This document shows, one piece after another, positions 1 through 6,847 of a DNA stretch of 50,198 nt (position 1 is the first letter of the stretch; every line of letters starts with the position of its first letter). A program made the position numbers and the translations under genes. A model generated the notes under the pieces. That model saw nothing but the letters and a program-made list of their open reading frames with translations. It was not told the origin of the DNA and did no database searches. Source of the DNA: a virus; the IMG/VR virus record IMGVR_UViG_3300027868_000002, positions 1-50,198 of that record. The stretch is one strand, 5' to 3'.

Positions 1-127
1 TTTGAAAGGATAGAACGATGATAGCACTTAAATTTATAATGATATGTTCAGCGATTAGTTTTGTATGTTCGTTGTGGGCGGATTATTTGTTGGAGGATTA
101 AAATAATGAGAACACAATATAACAATG
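1..127. repeat. Terminal direct repeat, left copy (circular closure)
   Basis: Positions 1-127 are identical to 50072-50198, with no mismatch seen. An exact 127-bp overlap is what a de Bruijn assembler leaves when it closes a circle with k=127. The unit genome is therefore about 50,071 bp, circular or circularly permuted. A real short terminal repeat is possible but less likely, because the repeat cuts through a small gene at 106. Confidence 0.9.
18..101 (+). CDS. Small membrane protein, 27 aa
   Basis: ATG after the SD-like GAAAGGA; the product starts MIALKFIMICSAISFVCSLW. Most of it is one hydrophobic helix, so it should insert in the membrane. The stop lies 4 bases before the next ATG, in a tightly packed run of early genes. 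The ORF is repeated at 50089-50172 because of the terminal overlap. Function unknown; real coding is likely but not certain at this length. Confidence 0.45.
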   Translation: MIALKFIMICSAISFVCSLWADYLLED

Positions 128-327
128 GCAATGATATTAGTCTACAGGAAAACGGATGTGACGGATGTAGTCCCGATATGATAAATGGGATTTTATGCCA
201 TGAAAGTGGTTGTCCAGACGCATGGCGGGATTATGATAGAGATTGTAAATGGTGTGGACAAACATTTCAGCCAGAAAACAGAAATCAACAATTCTGTGAT
301 AATGAATGTGCCACCGCGTATAATTAA
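106..327 (+). CDS. Zinc-ribbon protein, 73 aa
   Basis: The start at 106 has a GGAGG site and avoids a longer upstream extension without SD. The C-terminal third has a C-x2-C ... C-x3-C pattern (CKWCGQTF, then FCDNEC), a typical zinc ribbon; two more cysteines precede it. It probably binds nucleic acid or a protein partner, but nothing more specific can be said. It belongs to the early run of small genes and is one of many small zinc-binding proteins in this phage. Confidence 0.7.
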   Translation: MRTQYNNGNDISLQENGCDGCSPDMINGILCHESGCPDAWRDYDRDCKWCGQTFQPENRNQQFCDNECATAYN

Positions 328-355
328 CAACAGTGCTACTGTATTGGAGGTGAAG

Positions 356-469
356 ATGTTATATCAAAAAGCAGATATTAAAGATGGACAAATTGTAATT
401 ACTGAATCAAAACAAATGGATAAAGTAATTAAATGGTTGGCAATAGCGGCGTTTGTGGCATCGTGTTAA
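356..469 (+). CDS. Hypothetical protein, 37 aa, C-terminal hydrophobic helix
   Basis: ATG with a strong GGAGG site 8-9 bases upstream. The product has a polar first half (MLYQKADIKDGQIVITESK) and ends in a short hydrophobic stretch (VIKWLAIAAFVASC). It may be a tail-anchored membrane peptide. No family recognised. Confidence 0.45.
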   Translation: MLYQKADIKDGQIVITESKQMDKVIKWLAIAAFVASC

Positions 470-488
470 CGAGAAAGTGAGGAATAAA

Positions 489-764
489 GTGGATAGAATT
501 ACACAGAAAAATTTAGAATGCTTAGTCAAGAGAATTAACCAAGCTACCAATTCACCGGCAGAAACATTTACAAAAGAAGGTAATCCGCCGTTTTTGTGGA
601 ATATTGGCAATTACCACTTGGATTATGCTTATAGTGGTGTTAAGCTTGTACAAACAGCTAATGAGCATGGTGGAATTAGAACTATTTCCACTGGTGGATA
701 TAGAACAAAACGAGAGCTGTATCAGTGGATGCAAGCATTCTTGGCTGGATTAGAAAATAATTGA
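489..764 (+). CDS. Conserved phage protein, 91 aa
   Basis: Begins with GTG behind GAGGAATAAA; an upstream ATG in the same frame has no SD. The sequence has the layout of a small phage protein of unknown role seen in many metagenomic phages: ITQKNLECLVKRINQ, a central GNYHLDYAYSGVKL segment, and a GGYRTKRELYQWM helix near the C-terminus. This is recognition by eye. It looks like a small alpha/beta protein, possibly DNA-associated. Function unknown. Confidence 0.7.
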   Translation: MDRITQKNLECLVKRINQATNSPAETFTKEGNPPFLWNIGNYHLDYAYSGVKLVQTANEHGGIRTISTGGYRTKRELYQWMQAFLAGLENN

Positions 765-774
765 AAGATTTTAC

Positions 775-803
775 TTGCACTTTGAATGGAAATAGTTTAT
801 ACT
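775..803 (+). promoter_or_regulatory. Sigma70-like promoter
   Basis: TTGCAC (775-780), a 17-bp spacer, then TATACT (798-803), in the gap before the gene at 832. It matches the other promoters of this phage in spacing but lacks their TGn extension. Confidence 0.5.
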
Positions 804-831
804 TTATGTAGGTTAATTGAAAGGGATAAAA

Positions 832-1002
832 ATGATAAAAGAGCTTTCAAAATTTGATTTGCCAAGTGGCTATAGGAATGCAGGATTTAATAATAATCCT
901 GAACCGCTTTTAACACAAGAAAATATGTCAGCTATATGGAATAAGTTAAACGAGTTAATTGATGCGTTTAATAGACATATAGAGCAAAGACACCATAGCT
1001 AA
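832..1002 (+). CDS. Hypothetical protein, 56 aa
   Basis: ATG preceded by GAAAGGGATAAAA. Contains a predicted amphipathic helix (SAIWNKLNELIDAFNRHIEQ), suggesting a small oligomerising protein. A promoter lies 30 bases upstream and a hairpin follows the stop, so it may be expressed as a single-gene unit. Not recognised. Confidence 0.6.
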   Translation: MIKELSKFDLPSGYRNAGFNNNPEPLLTQENMSAIWNKLNELIDAFNRHIEQRHHS

Positions 1003-1028
1003 TAAAATCATCTATCCTTCTCTTAATA

Positions 1029-1051
1029 CCCTCCAGTGTGTAGCTGGGGGG
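1029..1051 (+). terminator. Hairpin, possible terminator
   Basis: CCCTCCAG (1029-1036), loop TGTGTAG, then CTGGGGGG (1044-1051) form an 8-bp GC-rich stem followed by ATTT. The T-run is short, so it may be a weak terminator or an mRNA 3'-end stabiliser for the gene ending at 1002. Confidence 0.45.
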
Positions 1052-1087
1052 ATTTAAGCGAATGATGGTTTGATTAGGAGATTAAAA

Positions 1088-1384
1088 GTGAATAAATATA
1101 CAAATGGGCAATTAGCAGTATCCTCAAGTTTCATAATTGTGAACATTGAGACTGGTAAAGTTGTTGGTAATACACAACCAATGGGAGTTGAAGGTTTGGA
1201 TATATCTTATGCTGAAGCGTGTGCGTATGCTGTTCTTTTTGCTGTCGCTCCTGATTTACTGAAAGCATTAAAGAAAATAGCTAAACATGAGAAAGGATGT
1301 AAAAAACGCAACATAGGGTATGATATTACCGTTGATAATATAGCCACAGAAGCTATAACTAAAGTGGAGGTAGAAAATGAGTAA
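1088..1384 (+). CDS. Hypothetical protein, 98 aa
   Basis: GTG start chosen because TTAGGAGATTAAAA gives a well-spaced SD; a TTG 18 bases upstream has none. The C-terminal half carries an APDLLKALKKIAKHE helix seen in many small phage proteins next to replication genes. It overlaps the next ATG by 8 bases. Function unknown. Confidence 0.6.
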   Translation: MNKYTNGQLAVSSSFIIVNIETGKVVGNTQPMGVEGLDISYAEACAYAVLFAVAPDLLKALKKIAKHEKGCKKRNIGYDITVDNIATEAITKVEVENE

Positions 1385-1481
1385 ATGGACGTTCAAAAGT
1401 GACAGTGCTGGTCATGGAGCACAGAAACGCAAGACAAAGCGTATTAAGAAGAAGCGTGTTAAGCGTGATATATGGAGGTAA
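1377..1481 (+). CDS. Very basic peptide, 34 aa
   Basis: Starts inside the end of the preceding gene behind TGGAGGTAGAAA. The second half is almost all Lys/Arg (QKRKTKRIKKKRVKRD), so it probably binds nucleic acid. The spacing to the next start (one base after its stop, SD GGAGG in its last codons) supports translation. Confidence 0.5.
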   Translation: MSKWTFKSDSAGHGAQKRKTKRIKKKRVKRDIWR

Positions 1482-1482
1482 G

Positions 1483-1782
1483 ATGAAAGACAAAGAACAA
1501 ACCAAAACAGTGTTTCGGATTTATCCAGACGGAGAGGTTATTGCGTTGTTTCCTCAAATAGAAGCGCGTGGTTATTCATGTAGTAGTTATTTGCATGTAG
1601 GACAACATGGTGCGGCTGATATTGACCTTGTAGTCCGTGAAACCAGATTGGCTAAACCAAAAGAATATAAATCGTTGTTGAAAGAACTTAAAAAGATTGG
1701 ATATAGGCCGAAGATTATGAAACGATGTACTTATAAAGACTTTTTGTTGCGGAGGCAAAAGAATGAGCAAAGAAGATATTGA
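1483..1782 (+). CDS. Hypothetical protein, 99 aa
   Basis: ATG directly follows the stop of the basic peptide, with GGAGG 6 bases upstream. The N-terminus (TVFRIYPDGEVIALFPQIE) and the SYLHVGQHGAADIDL segment match a common phage family of unknown function that typically reads 'FR....GeViALFP....', followed by a basic C-terminal half. This is family recognition from memory; the role is unknown. Confidence 0.65.
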   Translation: MKDKEQTKTVFRIYPDGEVIALFPQIEARGYSCSSYLHVGQHGAADIDLVVRETRLAKPKEYKSLLKELKKIGYRPKIMKRCTYKDFLLRRQKNEQRRY

Positions 1783-1909
1783 CAGACAATGTGAACGTGA
1801 GGGGCAAGCGTTACGGCGACAGGGCAGGAATTTTAATCATAATGACAGCCGGACGAGACAGCAGATGAACTATAACAAAAAGCGGTTTGATAGATTGTTT
1901 AGGAGATAG
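1763..1909 (+). CDS. Hypothetical charged protein, 48 aa
   Basis: ATG behind GGAGGCAAAAGA, overlapping the previous gene by 20 bases. The product is highly charged and rich in Arg, Gln and Asn, with no hydrophobic core. Not recognised; translation is likely from the SD and dense packing. Confidence 0.5.
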   Translation: MSKEDIDRQCEREGQALRRQGRNFNHNDSRTRQQMNYNKKRFDRLFRR

Positions 1910-1913
1910 TAAA

Positions 1914-2102
1914 ATGAATATTAGAATTGAGATTAATACGGATAATGATGCGTTTACGGATAATGAATCTCAAGAAACTTGCAGGATATTACATGAGCTA
2001 ATAGATAGGATTTACAGATATTCTCACTTTAGCCCTGACCATTGTCAGCTGTTACGTGATTATAACGGCAATACAGTAGGGCGTTTTGATATATTAGAAT
2101 AA
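1914..2102 (+). CDS. Conserved small phage protein, 62 aa
   Basis: ATG with GGAG 10 bases upstream. It starts MNIRIEINTDNDAF and ends LLRDYNGNTVGRFDI, a pattern I recognise from a widespread phage protein (acidic Asn/Asp segment, an E...RILHELI helix, then 'LrD.NGN.VG'). Function unknown. A small alpha/beta fold is likely. Confidence 0.65.
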   Translation: MNIRIEINTDNDAFTDNESQETCRILHELIDRIYRYSHFSPDHCQLLRDYNGNTVGRFDILE

Positions 2103-2119
2103 TCTGCGGGGGTAATAAA

Positions 2120-2317
2120 ATGGCCGATAGCTTTATAAATCGTAAGGCATGTAAAGAGTTTGCATTAAGATGGGCGCAAGAGACAAGGACAGGATGGATG
2201 CCAAGTCAGGTGTCTAAGGGGTTTATTGATGATTTGGATGCTAAGGTTAGATTGTTGATACAAGGTGCGGTGCAAAAGCATAGGACGGTTGGGCGGACTG
2301 TAAAGGATTTGTTTTGA
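2120..2317 (+). CDS. Small helical, possibly DNA-binding protein, 65 aa
   Basis: Starts at ATG 2120 behind GGGGGTAATAAA. The sequence is two to three helices with a basic tail (VRLLIQGAVQKHRTVGRTVKDLF). That ending recalls small histone-fold-like proteins of bacteria and phages with 'VR.LI..AV..HR.vGkT'. A DNA-binding role is an inference. Confidence 0.55.
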   Translation: MADSFINRKACKEFALRWAQETRTGWMPSQVSKGFIDDLDAKVRLLIQGAVQKHRTVGRTVKDLF

Positions 2318-2343
2318 TAATTGTTTATTGAAAGGAAATAAAA

Positions 2344-2544
2344 GTGGGAGATTATAAGAAAAACCCAATATATCCATTTGAAATTAAAGTGCCCAATAAG
2401 ATTAGGAAACGAATAACACTACATGAAAAAGATGAAGTTGACGATAATATTACTAAGAGAAATAATCTGAAAAATCAAGGAATAAAAAGTACGCTTTTTA
2501 ATGTAGGATTAAAGATACGAGACAAAATAAGAGGGAGAGTATAG
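2344..2544 (+). CDS. Hypothetical protein, 66 aa
   Basis: GTG start behind GAAAGGAAATAAAA. Rich in Lys, Asn and Ile with no clear domain. It is followed by about 75 bases with no gene. Not recognised. Confidence 0.5.
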   Translation: MGDYKKNPIYPFEIKVPNKIRKRITLHEKDEVDDNITKRNNLKNQGIKSTLFNVGLKIRDKIRGRV

Positions 2545-2618
2545 AAATTAAATAGAGCACGGTATGAACTTGTGTGGTTTAGCATGTGAATAGAGGATTA
2601 TTGAAAGTGAGGTAGAAA

Positions 2619-2747
2619 ATGAATCCAAGACTGGAACAGGTATTAAATAGTTTGCCGGATTTGGTGTATCGTGGTGTGTATACCAGTAAGGAAGCGGTGC
2701 AGATATTGTTGGCGATTTGGGAGGAAACGCAAAATGAGAACCACTAA
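2619..2747 (+). CDS. Hypothetical protein, 42 aa
   Basis: ATG behind GTGAGGTAGAAA. The product (MNPRLEQVLNSLPDLVYRGV...) is an amphipathic helical protein and overlaps the start of the peptidase gene at 2734 by 14 bases; its last codons carry that gene's SD (GGAGG). This suggests translational coupling. Confidence 0.5.
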   Translation: MNPRLEQVLNSLPDLVYRGVYTSKEAVQILLAIWEETQNENH

Positions 2748-3687
2748 ACTTATTATTTTACTGTTATTGGCATCTGTGGCAACAGCGACAACTTCGGATT
2801 TGGTGGTCGAAGGTGTTGGGCCAAATAATAATATCAATCTACATCAAGTCGGCGGGCAATTGACACAAGCGCCTAATTACGAATGGTGGTACGGATGTAG
2901 CCCGACTTCGGCGGGAATGATGATGGGGTATTATGATAGGAATGGATTTAGCGATATTGTGCCTGGGACTATTGCCGAATTGAACACATATCCATCGGAA
3001 GCGGGATGGTGGGATTATGCGATTCAGAATAAGATTGCAAGTGTGGGGCATGTTGCAGACTTTTATTATGCCGGTAATGATGGTTATGGCGATGACCCAT
3101 TGATACCCTCACATAGTTTTAATTGCCTTGCGGATTTTATGGGGACGAGTCAGGATAACTTGAGCCCTATTTATAGCGGCAATCCGAATGGATGGACGGC
3201 GTTTCTTTATTATAATGACAATAGGCCGTTGTCTGTTGTGGATTTGGATGCGTTAGGTGAGGATTATTATAATATTGATGGCGGCTATGGGATTGATGAG
3301 TTTATGGAGTATGCTGGATATGATACTGCCGATGTTTACAATCAATATATTGCCGGTTATAATGGAGTGGCAGAAGGGTTTACATTGGAACAGTATAAAA
3401 GCGAGATTGACGCTGGCAGGCCGGTATTGATTCATGTGGATAACCATACGATGTTTGGATATGGATATATTGATGGGACGGATTATATTAATGTATATGA
3501 CACGTGGTTCCCAAATGGACAAAGCCCTGGGTTAATGGCCTGGGGCGAAACATATCCTTATGGAGTTATAGACCTGGAACATTATGGCGTTACCGTTATG
3601 CAGCCTATCCCTGAGCCGTCTACAGTGGTGATATTGGGATTAGGTGGGATGTTTTTATTGATACGTAAATTGAGGAGAATAAAATGA
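2734..3687 (+). CDS. Secreted C39-like cysteine peptidase with PEP-CTERM tail
   Basis: 317 aa. An upstream in-frame GTG/ATG region would add 21 basic residues and hide the signal peptide; the ATG at 2734 has GGAGG 9 bases upstream and opens a clean Sec signal (MRTTKLIILLLLASVATA). Residues about 50-290 look like the C39-like papain-fold family: the probable nucleophile is Cys55 in YGCSPTSAGMMMGYYD, the probable His is His238 in DNHTMFGYGY and the probable Asp is Asp256 in NVYDTW. Residues 293-317 are PEPS, a hydrophobic helix and RKLRR, a textbook PEP-CTERM sorting signal read by a host exosortase. The protein should be exported and surface-sorted by the infected host. This points to a planctomycete-like host. 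Its job (surface modification, exclusion or lysis aid) is unknown. Confidence 0.85.
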   Translation: MRTTKLIILLLLASVATATTSDLVVEGVGPNNNINLHQVGGQLTQAPNYEWWYGCSPTSAGMMMGYYDRNGFSDIVPGTIAELNTYPSEAGWWDYAIQNKIASVGHVADFYYAGNDGYGDDPLIPSHSFNCLADFMGTSQDNLSPIYSGNPNGWTAFLYYNDNRPLSVVDLDALGEDYYNIDGGYGIDEFMEYAGYDTADVYNQYIAGYNGVAEGFTLEQYKSEIDAGRPVLIHVDNHTMFGYGYIDGTDYINVYDTWFPNGQSPGLMAWGETYPYGVIDLEHYGVTVMQPIPEPSTVVILGLGGMFLLIRKLRRIK

Positions 3688-3734
3688 GTATGACCTGTAT
3701 TGCAGCTATAGCTAAAGCAGAGAAATCCGAATAA
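3684..3734 (+). CDS. Possible 16-aa peptide
   Basis: ATG overlaps the peptidase stop (ATGA) and has GAGGAG 8 bases upstream; the product is MSMTCIAAIAKAEKSE. The SD and coupling suggest translation, but at 16 aa this is weak and could be a decayed gene start. Confidence 0.2.
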   Translation: MSMTCIAAIAKAEKSE

Positions 3735-3790
3735 CTCCAATATATGAGAGTTATGAGCAAGTATTATGTCGCCCGGAACCGAGATCGGGC
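3731..3790 (+). terminator. Two consecutive hairpins, candidate terminator
   Basis: First, ATAACTC (3731-3737) pairs with GAGTTAT (3748-3754). Second, GCCCG (3771-3775) pairs with CGGGC (3786-3790), followed by TTTAG. Together they lie between the peptidase gene and the next ORF and may end or stabilise its transcript. The short T-run makes efficient termination uncertain. Confidence 0.4.
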
Positions 3791-3809
3791 TTTAGAAAGG
3801 ACATGAGAT

Positions 3810-4004
3810 ATGACATATAGAAATCTAACAAGCGAACAGTTTAACAAAGTGAAAGATCTTGCATCCCATAGATGTACTAAACTCGGATTGAAAACCATAG
3901 GAGAGTATAAGCGGGTTGGGAATGAGATAATTGATGAAATAGAAGCCGGAAAACTAAAGTTCATTTTCGATTGCCAAAATAACATTGTAATTGTTGAAAA
4001 CTAA
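3810..4004 (+). CDS. Hypothetical protein, 64 aa
   Basis: ATG behind AGAAAGGACATGAGAT. A helical protein (LTSEQFNKVKDLASHRCTKL) with a C-terminal beta hairpin-like end (KLKFIFDCQNNIVIVEN). No family recognised. Confidence 0.5.
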   Translation: MTYRNLTSEQFNKVKDLASHRCTKLGLKTIGEYKRVGNEIIDEIEAGKLKFIFDCQNNIVIVEN

Positions 4005-4057
4005 CACTAACCGAGATCGTCGCTCCTGCGGCGGCTCACAAATTGAAAGGGTGGAAA

Positions 4058-4330
4058 ATGAAACAGATGATTTCAAAATGTGATAAATGTAAGAAGCTGA
4101 CGGATGAATTGATTGATGTGTCTGTGGTTAATCGCAACCAAGAGGTAAATCAAGAAAATAAAGGCGGTTATCACAAGAACTATAATGACTATTTTACTGC
4201 GACTTTTCTTAGTACTCCTAATACAAAATATCCTACCATTAAGATGGAACTATGTGAAGATTGTGTGCGAGTATTGCTGCATTGGCTCGGCCATCCTGAG
4301 AATGAGTTTGTTAGATCACAGATAGGATAA
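4058..4330 (+). CDS. Zinc-binding hypothetical protein, 90 aa
   Basis: ATG chosen for GAAAGGGTGGAAA upstream. Two widely separated CxxC pairs (CDKCKKL near the N-terminus and LCEDCVRVL near the C-terminus) can form one zinc knuckle, with an Asn/Lys-rich segment between. Located 5 bases before the methyltransferase gene, so probably co-translated. Function unknown. Confidence 0.55.
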   Translation: MKQMISKCDKCKKLTDELIDVSVVNRNQEVNQENKGGYHKNYNDYFTATFLSTPNTKYPTIKMELCEDCVRVLLHWLGHPENEFVRSQIG

Positions 4331-4335
4331 ATATA

Positions 4336-4785
4336 ATGAGATTGATAAGAGATAAAGGCTATTTTGGTATTGGTATTTATAATACAAAAATAGGCGCGAA
4401 TGTTGGTACTTTATGGCGAAGTGCAAATATTTTTGGTGTGTCTTTCATCTTCACAATAGGGCATCGGTACAAAAAACAAAGCTCGGACACCATGAAAACA
4501 CCGAATGACATACCACTTTTGGCCTTCGATAATTTCGATGATTTCTACAAACACTTGCCCTATGGATGTCAATTAGTGGGTATAGAAATTGTTGAGACAG
4601 CAATAAAGATTCAGGAGTTTGAACACCCAAAACAATGTGTTTATTTGCTTGGGGCTGAGGATCATGGGCTGCCTGATAGTGTGCTTGGTAAGTGTCAGGG
4701 TGTGGTTGTGCTGCCTGGTGATTATTGTTTGAATGTTGCTACGGCTGGTTCAATAGTGTTGTATGATAGAATATTGAAAGAATAA
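4336..4785 (+). CDS. SpoU/TrmH-family RNA 2'-O-methyltransferase
   Basis: 149 aa, the size of a catalytic SPOUT domain with no RNA-binding extension. All three SpoU motifs are visible: GANVGTLWRSA (Asn22, Arg28), YLLGAEDHGLP (Glu108) and CLNVATAGSIVLYDR (Asn133) forming the knotted SAM-binding site. The family transfers a methyl group to ribose 2'-OH in tRNA or rRNA. The substrate here cannot be read from sequence; a host tRNA or an RNA made by the phage is possible. The start at 4336 is the only early ATG; the SD is weak (GGATAAATA), with likely coupling to the preceding gene. Confidence 0.88.
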   Translation: MRLIRDKGYFGIGIYNTKIGANVGTLWRSANIFGVSFIFTIGHRYKKQSSDTMKTPNDIPLLAFDNFDDFYKHLPYGCQLVGIEIVETAIKIQEFEHPKQCVYLLGAEDHGLPDSVLGKCQGVVVLPGDYCLNVATAGSIVLYDRILKE

Positions 4786-4802
4786 ACAATGAAAGGGCGA
4801 CA

Positions 4803-4994
4803 ATGACTGACGATGAGATTATGTATAAGGCGTTTATGGTAGTTTGGAAAGTGTTAGGACAGGTGCGGCCTGGAATTACCTATGAGGAGAGGTTTATCAG
4901 GGCACTTTTGGCAACAAGTCAGGATAAGTTTGACAGGGCTAAGAGGCTAAATCCGAGGAAAATTGACAAATTAAGACGAATTGTGTCAAAATAG
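4803..4994 (+). CDS. Hypothetical protein, 63 aa
   Basis: ATG behind GAAAGGGCGACA. All helical, with an acidic N-terminus (MTDDEIMYKAFMVVWKVLGQ) and a basic C-terminus. It is the last gene before the long noncoding gap. Not recognised. Confidence 0.55.
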   Translation: MTDDEIMYKAFMVVWKVLGQVRPGITYEERFIRALLATSQDKFDRAKRLNPRKIDKLRRIVSK

Positions 4995-5274
4995 GGAGGC
5001 CAAATAAGGGTAAAAAGTGTGTCATATCGTTGTTTTTAAGCTGAAAACAAGATGTCACTACCCTCGTTTTTAGACTAAAAATAACGGTGACAAGAAAAAT
5101 AGCTAAAATGGCGTGTCACTACCCCTATTTTCAACCTAATTAAATGGCTTTATCTGAAAAAGAAACAATTTGTATATATATTTTTTATTTTTTTTATTAT
5201 ATAATAATAAATAGCAAATGGTTCCTTTTTTGGAGGTAATTTTTAATTAAATATCAAATTGTTCCGTTTTTCAC
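4995..5274. other. Noncoding AT-rich region with repeats, candidate replication origin
   Basis: About 280 bases with no credible gene. It contains TGTCACTACCC twice as a direct repeat (5053-5063 and 5114-5124), a related TGTCAT near 5031 and an inverted GGTGACA at 5086-5092. The last pairs with the first repeat to form a roughly 40-bp imperfect hairpin whose inner arms are CGTTTTTAG and AAAAATAACG. A nearly pure A/T tract follows (5169-5212), then a 17-bp near-repeat CAAATnGTTCCnTTTTT at 5215-5231 and 5255-5271. Iteron-like repeats next to an easily melted tract and just before the replication ATPase are what an origin looks like. The role is inferred. Confidence 0.45.
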
Positions 5275-5302
5275 TTGACTTTTGACGGATGTGTGATATA
5301 AT
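5275..5302 (+). promoter_or_regulatory. Strong sigma70 promoter with extended -10
   Basis: TTGACT (5275-5280), 16-bp spacer ending in TGA, TATAAT (5297-5302). The same geometry and the same downstream GA-rich leader occur at 6858 and 12782. It drives the small Zn-protein gene at 5337 and the ATPase. Confidence 0.75.
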
Positions 5303-5336
5303 AAAGGTGAATGATTGAGAGTAAAAGGAGACAAAA

Positions 5337-5495
5337 ATGAAAGACTATACACCTGGTTTACTAAGACATAGATGTTCAAATTTAATGCGAATTGGTAAGC
5401 CAATAAAAGTTTATCAATATACAGCACAAAAACGTAAACCATGTCCTAATTGTGGTAAAAAAATACCTGTATTAGTAACCAATAAAGAATACTAA
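5337..5495 (+). CDS. Zinc-knuckle protein, 52 aa
   Basis: ATG behind AAAAGGAGACAAAA, 35 bases after a strong promoter. The C-terminal part has CPNCGKKIPV plus an upstream Cys (RHRCSNL), so half a zinc ribbon is present; the rest is basic. First gene of the replication transcript, 9 bases before the ATPase. Its role could be DNA binding at the adjacent origin-like region, which is inference. Confidence 0.6.
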   Translation: MKDYTPGLLRHRCSNLMRIGKPIKVYQYTAQKRKPCPNCGKKIPVLVTNKEY

Positions 5496-5504
5496 GGATA
5501 AACA

Positions 5505-6752
5505 ATGACCAAGAAGATTAAGCGAGCAAAGAGTAAAAGAGCAATCAATCCGGTAGAAGAGTATAAAAAGACAGTAAGTAAATATCTTGTTCTGAATGAA
5601 AGCCATGATTACATTGATTTTGTCTTTGGTGTGATTTTTGCAAATAGATTGGATGCCAAACCAATATGGGCTTATTTGATTGGGCCAAGTGCGGCGGGGA
5701 AGACTACAGTAATTGACCCAATGAACGGGCATGAAAGTGTTTTGGTAACAGATGATTTAACTCACGCCAGTTTGTTACCTGGCATTAAGGCGGGGAGGCC
5801 AACTGAGAAGACAGCAAAAGCAGCAGTTAAAAATTCATTATTAAGTCGTGCCGATGGAAAGATTCTTATTGTAAAGGATATGTCGCCGTTGCTGACAAAA
5901 CATTATGATGAGTTGAAGTCAATTTTAGGTGTATTGAGGACGGCCTATGATGGCACATATTCCAAGAATTTTGGCAATATAGGTGAAGTTAAGATTAATT
6001 GCAGGTTTGGTTTTATTGCTGCTGTTACTGATGATATTGATAACCATTCTATTATTGATTCGGAATTGGGGCAAAGGTTTATTGGGTACAGGATGCCTTC
6101 TATCAGTTTGAAGGAGGAGAGAGCGATATGTGATGCTGTGAGGGAGAATAAAGAAAGTGTGTTGAATGAGGTGCTGCATGAAGCGGCGTGTAAGGTGTTG
6201 GATAGAGGGCCAAAAGAGCCGAGTATTACGAAAAGGCAAGCTGATACAATTATGTATGCGGCTGAATTAGTTGGTTTGGCGAGAACAGGGATAAGAAGAG
6301 ATAAATACAGACGTGATGCCAGAGTGTCGAGACCGGAAAGAACGGCAAGGCTGTATTCTCAATTGATTAGTTTGGCGAAAGGCGTGGCGATGGCAAGAGG
6401 GCATAAGAGGGTGATGGGGGAGGATGTGGTGTTTGTCAGGCATGTGGCCGCACATACATTGAGCCTTGAGACATTGCGCTTGTTGAACATGTTTATCGAC
6501 TTCGGCGGGCTGACTATTGATAGGCTGCATGATAGATTCGGTTGGCATAAAGATACGTGTTTTGAGAAACTTGACAATCTTAAACAAGTGGGAATATGTG
6601 ATACCGAACCAATTGCCGGTAAAAAGGGGAGGGATGAAACTATGTGGACGTTGAAGAGGCCGGATCAGTGGGAGAAGATGTTGAGGAAATTGGATTATGA
6701 TGTATGTTATCATGGTAGTGCGAGTAAGAGGGGTAAGAGAATTAAATTTTGA
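5505..6752 (+). CDS. AAA+ ATPase, candidate replicative helicase or initiator
   Basis: 415 aa. Walker A is GPSAAGKTT (residues 60-68), Walker B is ILIVKD (120-125), a sensor segment follows (FIAAVTDD, 170-177) and ELGQRF gives a likely arginine finger (Arg191). The C-terminal 100 residues look like a winged helix (LTIDRLHDRFGWHKDTCFEKLDNL). The 'iKD...L......RtaYDG...K.FG' pattern is shared with a phage ATPase family often placed beside replication genes. Lying next to the origin-like gap, it probably loads onto or unwinds DNA. No DnaB-type helicase or primase was recognised elsewhere, so this may be the main replisome motor. Function is inferred; the ATPase call is firm. Confidence 0.75.
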   Translation: MTKKIKRAKSKRAINPVEEYKKTVSKYLVLNESHDYIDFVFGVIFANRLDAKPIWAYLIGPSAAGKTTVIDPMNGHESVLVTDDLTHASLLPGIKAGRPTEKTAKAAVKNSLLSRADGKILIVKDMSPLLTKHYDELKSILGVLRTAYDGTYSKNFGNIGEVKINCRFGFIAAVTDDIDNHSIIDSELGQRFIGYRMPSISLKEERAICDAVRENKESVLNEVLHEAACKVLDRGPKEPSITKRQADTIMYAAELVGLARTGIRRDKYRRDARVSRPERTARLYSQLISLAKGVAMARGHKRVMGEDVVFVRHVAAHTLSLETLRLLNMFIDFGGLTIDRLHDRFGWHKDTCFEKLDNLKQVGICDTEPIAGKKGRDETMWTLKRPDQWEKMLRKLDYDVCYHGSASKRGKRIKF

Positions 6753-6775
6753 TTTGAATAATAGGAGATGAGACT

Positions 6776-6847
6776 ATGTGTGTTGATAAAGCTATTTTTC
6801 CCAAGTACATTGGTCAGATGGATGTTAAAAAATCTGTAGAAAAGTAA
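6776..6847 (+). CDS. Possible 23-aa peptide
   Basis: ATG with TAGGAG 8 bases upstream; product MCVDKAIFPKYIGQMDVKKS plus three residues. A good SD argues for translation, but no family is known at this size. It ends 10 bases before a promoter. Confidence 0.3.
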   Translation: MCVDKAIFPKYIGQMDVKKSVEK

